NCBI GenBank assembly: GCA_023411645.1
Contig: JAEYON010000023.1
Location: forward strand, 1-8,856
Source: Bacillota bacterium
GTDB taxonomy: Bacteria > Bacillota > Clostridia > Acetivibrionales > DTU013
DNA: 8,856 nucleotides
Reading direction: 5' to 3'
The translations under genes were made by a program, and so were the position numbers. The notes under the pieces were generated by a model. It had not been told where the DNA came from and searched no databases. It saw nothing but the letters and a program-made list of their open reading frames with translations. Shown here one piece after another: positions 5,233-8,856 of this stretch; the stretch's first letter is position 1; each line of letters starts with the position of its first letter.

Positions 5233-5446
5233 GGTTTTGGGGGTAATGTTAAACATGGGGGGCATGAAGCCCAATGCCATTTCATCGCAGTGGTACAACC
5301 GGGATGTTTTTGAAAAGATCGAACGGCTTTTTCGCCAAGAGAACGGTATGGGAACAATGGATTTTATCTACAAGGACACCATAGAGCTTATCCGGATGTG
5401 GCAAGCTGAAGGCAAAGTACATCGAAAAGTGCCCTGTGTAGCTTAA
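5231..5446 (+). pseudogene. Unidentified protein fragment, probably frameshifted at its 3' end
   Basis: The frame from a TTG at 5231 gives 71 residues; internal ATGs lie at 5246, 5255 and 5264. None has a convincing ribosome binding site, although a GGGGG run lies at 5239-5243. The middle looks like real protein: 'NAISSQWYNRDVFEKIERLF' then 'MDFIYKDTIELIRMWQAEGK'. After 'EGK' the composition worsens ('VHRKVPCVA'). Reading one base differently there gives 'EGKYIEKCPV' and a TAG, a more natural C terminus, so a single extra A in the CAAAG run near 5413 may have shifted the frame. I do not recognise the family. With no clear start and a probable frameshift it is most likely a relic, but a short real gene cannot be excluded. 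Confidence 0.4.
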
Positions 5447-5490
5447 CTTATACTAGAAGAACAAAAATCGTCCTGATAGGAGGTGCATTG

Positions 5491-5820
5491 ATGGATCTGA
5501 AAGCCATAGGACAACGAATTAAGCTTGCCAGAGAAGCTAAAGGCTTAACTCAGGAACAATTAGCTGAGATAGTTTCTCTTAGTGCTTCTCACATAAGTGT
5601 TATTGAGCGGGGAATTAAGACGCCGAGACTGGAAACCTTTGTTGAAATTTTGAATATACTCAAAGTTGATGCCAATTATATCTTGGCTGATGTTTTGTCG
5701 GTATCGAATGAAATTACATCGACTTTGTTGTCCAACAAGTTATCTGCACTGTCTGAAACACAGCAGAAGAAGATACTGAGAGTATTGGATACACTGATTC
5801 AGGAAATAAGCGAAATCTAG
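5491..5820 (+). CDS. XRE-family HTH transcriptional regulator
   Basis: This encodes 109 residues from an ATG 7 bases after GGAGG (5479-5483). A TTG directly before it at 5488 would leave too short a spacer and is not chosen. Residues 6-65 are a standard Cro/C1-type helix-turn-helix: 'IGQRIKLAREAKGLTQEQLA', then recognition helix 'SASHISVIERG' (31-41), then 'KTPRLETFVEILNILKV' (43-59). Residues 70-109 form two probable helices that may serve dimerisation, ending in 'KKILRVLDTLIQEI'. Small regulators of this kind are frequent in Clostridia, on and off mobile elements, and usually repress a nearby promoter. There is no linked phage, toxin or integrase gene, so the target is unknown. No terminator was identified after the stop. 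Confidence 0.88.
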   Translation: MDLKAIGQRIKLAREAKGLTQEQLAEIVSLSASHISVIERGIKTPRLETFVEILNILKVDANYILADVLSVSNEITSTLLSNKLSALSETQQKKILRVLDTLIQEISEI

Positions 5821-5977
5821 TCGGTTTAAAGGAAGGTTGTGTGATAACTATTGGCTCTTTTCGAGTTTTCTGCGTATTTACGTTACAAATAGAAGCCCGA
5901 ATTATTTAGTAAAAATAGACCTTGCAGAATTATATTAGTTCTTATAGAATTAGTTAAAGAGAAAAATACAACTGTCA

Positions 5978-5993
5978 GATTACGGTAGTAATC
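5978..5993 (+). other. Small hairpin in the LuxR upstream region
   Basis: GATTAC (5978-5983) and GTAATC (5988-5993) are perfect complements around the 4-base loop GGTA. No T-run follows. It may be an operator or a leader structure, or chance. Confidence 0.3.
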
Positions 5994-6186
5994 GTCAAAA
6001 CACTACTAAAACAGTCATTTGTATGATGGAATTATAGTGTTTCATATTCAAATGCGGCAAAATGAACTTAAAGGAGCATAAGGGGAACCATTGATGGGCT
6101 AGTGAATAATATACTATGCATTGAATAAGTGAATTATAGGTGCGGTAGCTAAAATATGTGGCTTATCATGAAGAAGGAGTCAGACA

Positions 6187-6204
6187 ATGGAAATCACAAA
6201 ATAA
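6187..6204 (+). CDS. Five-codon mini-ORF with strong ribosome binding site
   Basis: AAGGAG (6174-6179) lies 7 bases before ATG GAA ATC ACA AAA TAA, which would encode MEITK. The ribosome binding site is as strong as those of the real genes here. Past the TAA the same frame reads LTKHYRVGNQNALVPPY. Together with MEITK this resembles the N terminus of an ABC-transporter ATPase interrupted by a stop, but it lasts only about 17 codons and no Walker A follows. It could be a leader peptide for the LuxR-family gene 69 bases downstream, the scar of a lost ABC gene, or chance. Confidence 0.3.
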   Translation: MEITK

Positions 6205-6272
6205 TTAACAAAACATTATCGGGTTGGAAACCAAAATGCTCTTGTTCCCCCTTATCATGTTTGGAGTAAAAG

Positions 6273-8816
6273 ATGCAGCAAAAGATATACTTATCGGACA
6301 GGCTTAAAGGCCAGCTTGCCCAAATACCACACTTCCCTTTGACGGTCGTGGAGGCTCCTTCGGGCTTTGGGAAAACAACAGCTGTAAGGGAATATTTGAA
6401 AGTAGCTCTTCCGGACAGTGCTAGACAATACTGGTATACATGTCTGAGCGAGAGTCCTTCAGTGGCTTGGGCGGGTATATGCGACTTGTTTTCCAATATC
6501 AATAACGAGATGTCAAAAAATCTGAAAAAACTGGGATTTCATGCACTGGATACGCTGATGTATATATCATCGTGTTTCAAAGATTTCAGATGTTTTGAAG
6601 AGACGTATATAGTTGTCGATAATTTTCATCTTCTTAAAAGCGATATTCTGCAGGAACTAATGAGTATATTTTCTATGCACGGAAGTCCTCACCTGCATAT
6701 AATATTCATCACACAGCAGCTTGAGAAAAAAGCACAAATCACATTTCATAATACTTATATACATACTATCGATTCGTCTGCCTTTTTCTTCGATAAGGAC
6801 AGCACCGCCAAATTGTTTAAAATGGAGGGCATCCGCCTTAATGACGATGAACTGAACAGTGTCTACAAAAGCACTGAGGGCTGGATATCCGCTCTTCGGC
6901 TACAAATATCTAATTATAGACAAACTGGTTCTTTTGATTATATAGCCGACATTGACCGTTTAGTAGAGACCGCTATCTGGAATCGACTTACACCTGAACA
7001 AAAAAACTGTCTGGTTTCATTATCTGTCATGGACAGTTTCACAGCCCGGCAGGCCGCAATCATGATTGGTGAGGAAACACTTCCTGACCATATCAAGGAT
7101 TTACTCAAATACAATGATTTCATAAGATACTTTCCAAGAGAAAAAATCTATGTAATTCACAGTATTTTACGCAACTATTTAAGGAATCAATTCTATCAAT
7201 ATCAGACGGAGACGTTTCAAAAACGTGTCGTGCAAACTGCGGGACAATGCTGTATCGCCGAGTCGGACTTCTACACTGCTGCGCAATTTTTCTTCGAAGT
7301 CAGAGATTTTGATGCTATTTTGTCCACACCATTTAACGGTATATATCTCATTAATAAAAGGGAAAGCAATATGATTGAGTTTCTTGTGGAAGTCATCAAT
7401 GAATGCCCAGAAGAGACAATGTGCAAATACCCTTTTGTCTTACTCCTGTTTTCGTATTTATTTTGGATGGATGGAATATATGAATGCTATCATAAACTAT
7501 ACCGACTGGTTGATTTAGTCATAAAAGGTAATCCGGTAGGGCTTAGTAAAGAAGAGCTTCAATTGCTTAAGGGAGAATTCTTGCTCCTTAAGTCTTTTAC
7601 CATATATAACGATATCAAGAAGGTTAAAGAGTTGCAAAAGACGGCCTATGAGTTATTAGGTGGATCCAGCAGGTTTAGATTGAACGAGATACCAATTACA
7701 CTGGGCGCAACCTCTGTTCTAAGCATGGTGTGGCGTGAGCCTGGAGGCTTGGATGAGGCACTAGCAGATATACAAAGTAATTTGCCGTATCATTTTAAAC
7801 TTACTCATGGGCAGGGATTCGGAGCAGACAGCGCATTACATGCGGAAATAATGCTCATGAGAGGTGACGATCTACAGGCCGAGATATTATGTCATAAAGC
7901 ACTATACCAGGCCCGCAGCAAACAAGAAACTTGTATTTGTCTGTGCGCTGAGCAGGTTCTTGCCCGGATAGCAATCCTGCGCGGAGATGTGGACGGTTTT
8001 TTTACCTCACTAGAGAATATCAAGGGATATGCAAAAGAAAGCTCCAATCTGTATGTACTGCGCATGGTTGACATATGCTTATCGGTTATTAGTGTAGTAC
8101 TGGATACAACGGATATGGTTGCTAAATGGTTTGGGGATGCAGAGAGTATAAGTAAAAAAGTGTATGCTAGGGCTGTCCCATATGTTAATATTCTTTATTC
8201 ACATCTCTTGATTAGAAAAAAACAGCATGCCGAGCTATTGGGCCTGGCTGATAATGCTAATAGCACGGCAAAAGAGATGAATTATTTATTTCCACAGGTT
8301 TATAGCTTCATATTCAAGGCAGGAGTATGTTACACAAGTGGCCGTGAACGTGAAGCACTGGAGAATTTGGAAGAAGCATTCGTCTTAGCACTTCCAGATA
8401 AGATTTATATGCCATTTGCTCAATTTATATATATGGGAGACATCCTTTCTAAAGCGCATATTTATCCCTCAACACGCAGTGAAACTCCCAACCCAGATGA
8501 AACAGAAAATCCTGCTCCATTCTCAAAAATATTGGAGACAATTCCGGGATGGAAAGCAGATATTGATAAAATAATGACGCTTTTTAATAGATACCATAAA
8601 GGGCGGAATATTATTTTGAATGCTCTGTATCAAGTAAAATCACCGCTTACCCCTAGAGAAAGGGAAGTCGCCGTTCTTGCCAAGGACCGATTGAGTCATA
8701 AAGAGATTGCAGAGAAGTTATACATATCGAGAGCGACGGTGAGAACCATCTTATATAATGCTTACAGCAAGCTGGGAATACATTCAAAAACAGAACTATA
8801 TAATATTGATTTCTAA
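6273..8816 (+). CDS. MalT-like LuxR-family transcriptional regulator (large ATP-binding type)
   Basis: This encodes 847 residues, close to the roughly 900 of MalT. The ATG lies 6 bases after GGAG (6263-6266). The order of parts is that of the STAND-type LuxR regulators. There is an N-terminal P-loop ATPase with Walker A 'APSGFGKTT' (28-36; Lys34, Thr35) and Walker B 'TYIVVDNF' (111-118; Asp116). Next come a winged-helix-like region and a long helical middle (about 330-750) with TPR-like character. The C-terminal LuxR DNA-binding domain starts with 'LTPREREV' (792-799), followed by 'LSHKEIAEKLYISRATVRTI' and 'YSKLGIHSKTEL'. In MalT an inducer plus ATP drives self-association and activation of target promoters; the inducer here is unknown. 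No target gene is obvious: the nearest gene on the same strand is the XRE regulator, 450 bases upstream, and the downstream side lies outside the window. The frame is intact throughout. Confidence 0.9.
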   Translation: MQQKIYLSDRLKGQLAQIPHFPLTVVEAPSGFGKTTAVREYLKVALPDSARQYWYTCLSESPSVAWAGICDLFSNINNEMSKNLKKLGFHALDTLMYISSCFKDFRCFEETYIVVDNFHLLKSDILQELMSIFSMHGSPHLHIIFITQQLEKKAQITFHNTYIHTIDSSAFFFDKDSTAKLFKMEGIRLNDDELNSVYKSTEGWISALRLQISNYRQTGSFDYIADIDRLVETAIWNRLTPEQKNCLVSLSVMDSFTARQAAIMIGEETLPDHIKDLLKYNDFIRYFPREKIYVIHSILRNYLRNQFYQYQTETFQKRVVQTAGQCCIAESDFYTAAQFFFEVRDFDAILSTPFNGIYLINKRESNMIEFLVEVINECPEETMCKYPFVLLLFSYLFWMDGIYECYHKLYRLVDLVIKGNPVGLSKEELQLLKGEFLLLKSFTIYNDIKKVKELQKTAYELLGGSSRFRLNEIPITLGATSVLSMVWREPGGLDEALADIQSNLPYHFKLTHGQGFGADSALHAEIMLMRGDDLQAEILCHKALYQARSKQETCICLCAEQVLARIAILRGDVDGFFTSLENIKGYAKESSNLYVLRMVDICLSVISVVLDTTDMVAKWFGDAESISKKVYARAVPYVNILYSHLLIRKKQHAELLGLADNANSTAKEMNYLFPQVYSFIFKAGVCYTSGREREALENLEEAFVLALPDKIYMPFAQFIYMGDILSKAHIYPSTRSETPNPDETENPAPFSKILETIPGWKADIDKIMTLFNRYHKGRNIILNALYQVKSPLTPREREVAVLAKDRLSHKEIAEKLYISRATVRTILYNAYSKLGIHSKTELYNIDF

Positions 8817-8832
8817 AAAGTAAAAATAAAAA

Positions 8833-8851
8833 ATACGAAAAAAATTCGTAT
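8833..8851 (-). terminator. Weak terminator-like hairpin at the window end
   Basis: ATACGAA (8833-8839) and TTCGTAT (8845-8851) form a perfect 7-bp stem around five A residues. On the minus strand the stem is followed by a T-rich run (complement of 8820-8832), as expected of a terminator for a convergent gene entering from the right. The stem has only two G-C pairs, so it would be weak. On the plus strand there is no following T-run. Confidence 0.35.
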
Positions 8852-8856
8852 GAAAT

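Larger units (their letters stand above)
5821..6272 (+). other. Long intergenic region before the LuxR-family gene
   Basis: No gene of normal size is seen in these 452 bases. They hold a hairpin at 5978-5993, a possible ribosome binding site followed by a two-codon frame (AGGGG at 6081-6085, ATG at 6094) and a five-codon mini-ORF at 6187-6204. Several -10-like strings occur (for example TATACT near 6110), but none has a well-spaced -35. The region may contain the promoter and leader of the large regulator gene. Confidence 0.5.

Noticed and set aside
6194..6502. 102-residue minus-strand ORF
   Set aside because: It overlaps the start of the LuxR-family gene in antisense and has no recognisable sequence.
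1..8856. CRISPR arrays, tRNA or rRNA genes, toxin-antitoxin pairs, phage genes
   Set aside because: No regularly spaced repeats, no recognisable tRNA or rRNA sequence, and no toxin, integrase or phage gene was seen. The XRE regulator alone is not enough for an antitoxin call.

Overview
The window looks like chromosomal accessory DNA from a low-GC Gram-positive anaerobe (Clostridia, probably gut-associated). The basis is AT-rich sequence, strong GGAGG-type ribosome binding sites, a clostridial-type bile salt hydrolase, a MalT-like LuxR regulator and an IS256-type insertion-sequence relic. No species can be named from sequence alone.

Layout. 1-168 is the C-terminal end of an AraC-family regulator. 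237-344 is the left end of an IS256-family element on the minus strand: terminal inverted repeat, a hairpin covering the ribosome binding site, and the first 13 transposase codons. It stops abruptly on one side and lies 3 bases from the stop codon of a minus-strand DUF998 membrane protein (348-1013), which has a good TTGACG-17-TATACT promoter at 1078-1106. Three plus-strand hydrolases follow: an alpha/beta hydrolase (1218-1910), a metallo-beta-lactamase-fold hydrolase with an HQDHDH metal motif (2006-2698), and a full-length choloylglycine/bile salt hydrolase (2935-3924) with all the expected catalytic residues. The gaps between them (95 and 236 bases) suggest separate transcription more than one tight operon.

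From 3925 to about 5490 the DNA looks like a patchwork of breakpoints. There is a hairpin-rich spacer, an N-terminal scrap of a MATE-family efflux transporter (4123-4230), and an intact minus-strand lipoprotein gene (4235-4879 plus stop) whose stop codon lies one base beyond the MATE scrap. A perfect 14-bp inverted repeat sits before the lipoprotein gene. After it come a short open remnant (5039-5119), an operator-like dyad (5192-5232) and a probably frameshifted ORF (5231-5446).

The right part holds a small XRE/HTH regulator (5491-5820), a 450-base region with little coding content but a five-codon mini-ORF carrying a strong ribosome binding site, and an 847-residue MalT-like LuxR-family ATPase regulator (6273-8816). 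A small hairpin at 8833-8851 ends the window.

The genes do not form an obvious single pathway. Three of the intact genes are hydrolases, several others are regulators or envelope proteins, and at least two gene relics lie between them. The best-supported unusual items are the RBS-sequestering hairpin in the IS relic, the lipoprotein-gene palindrome and the operator-like dyad without a visible regulator. I found no convincing evidence of a new multi-gene system.
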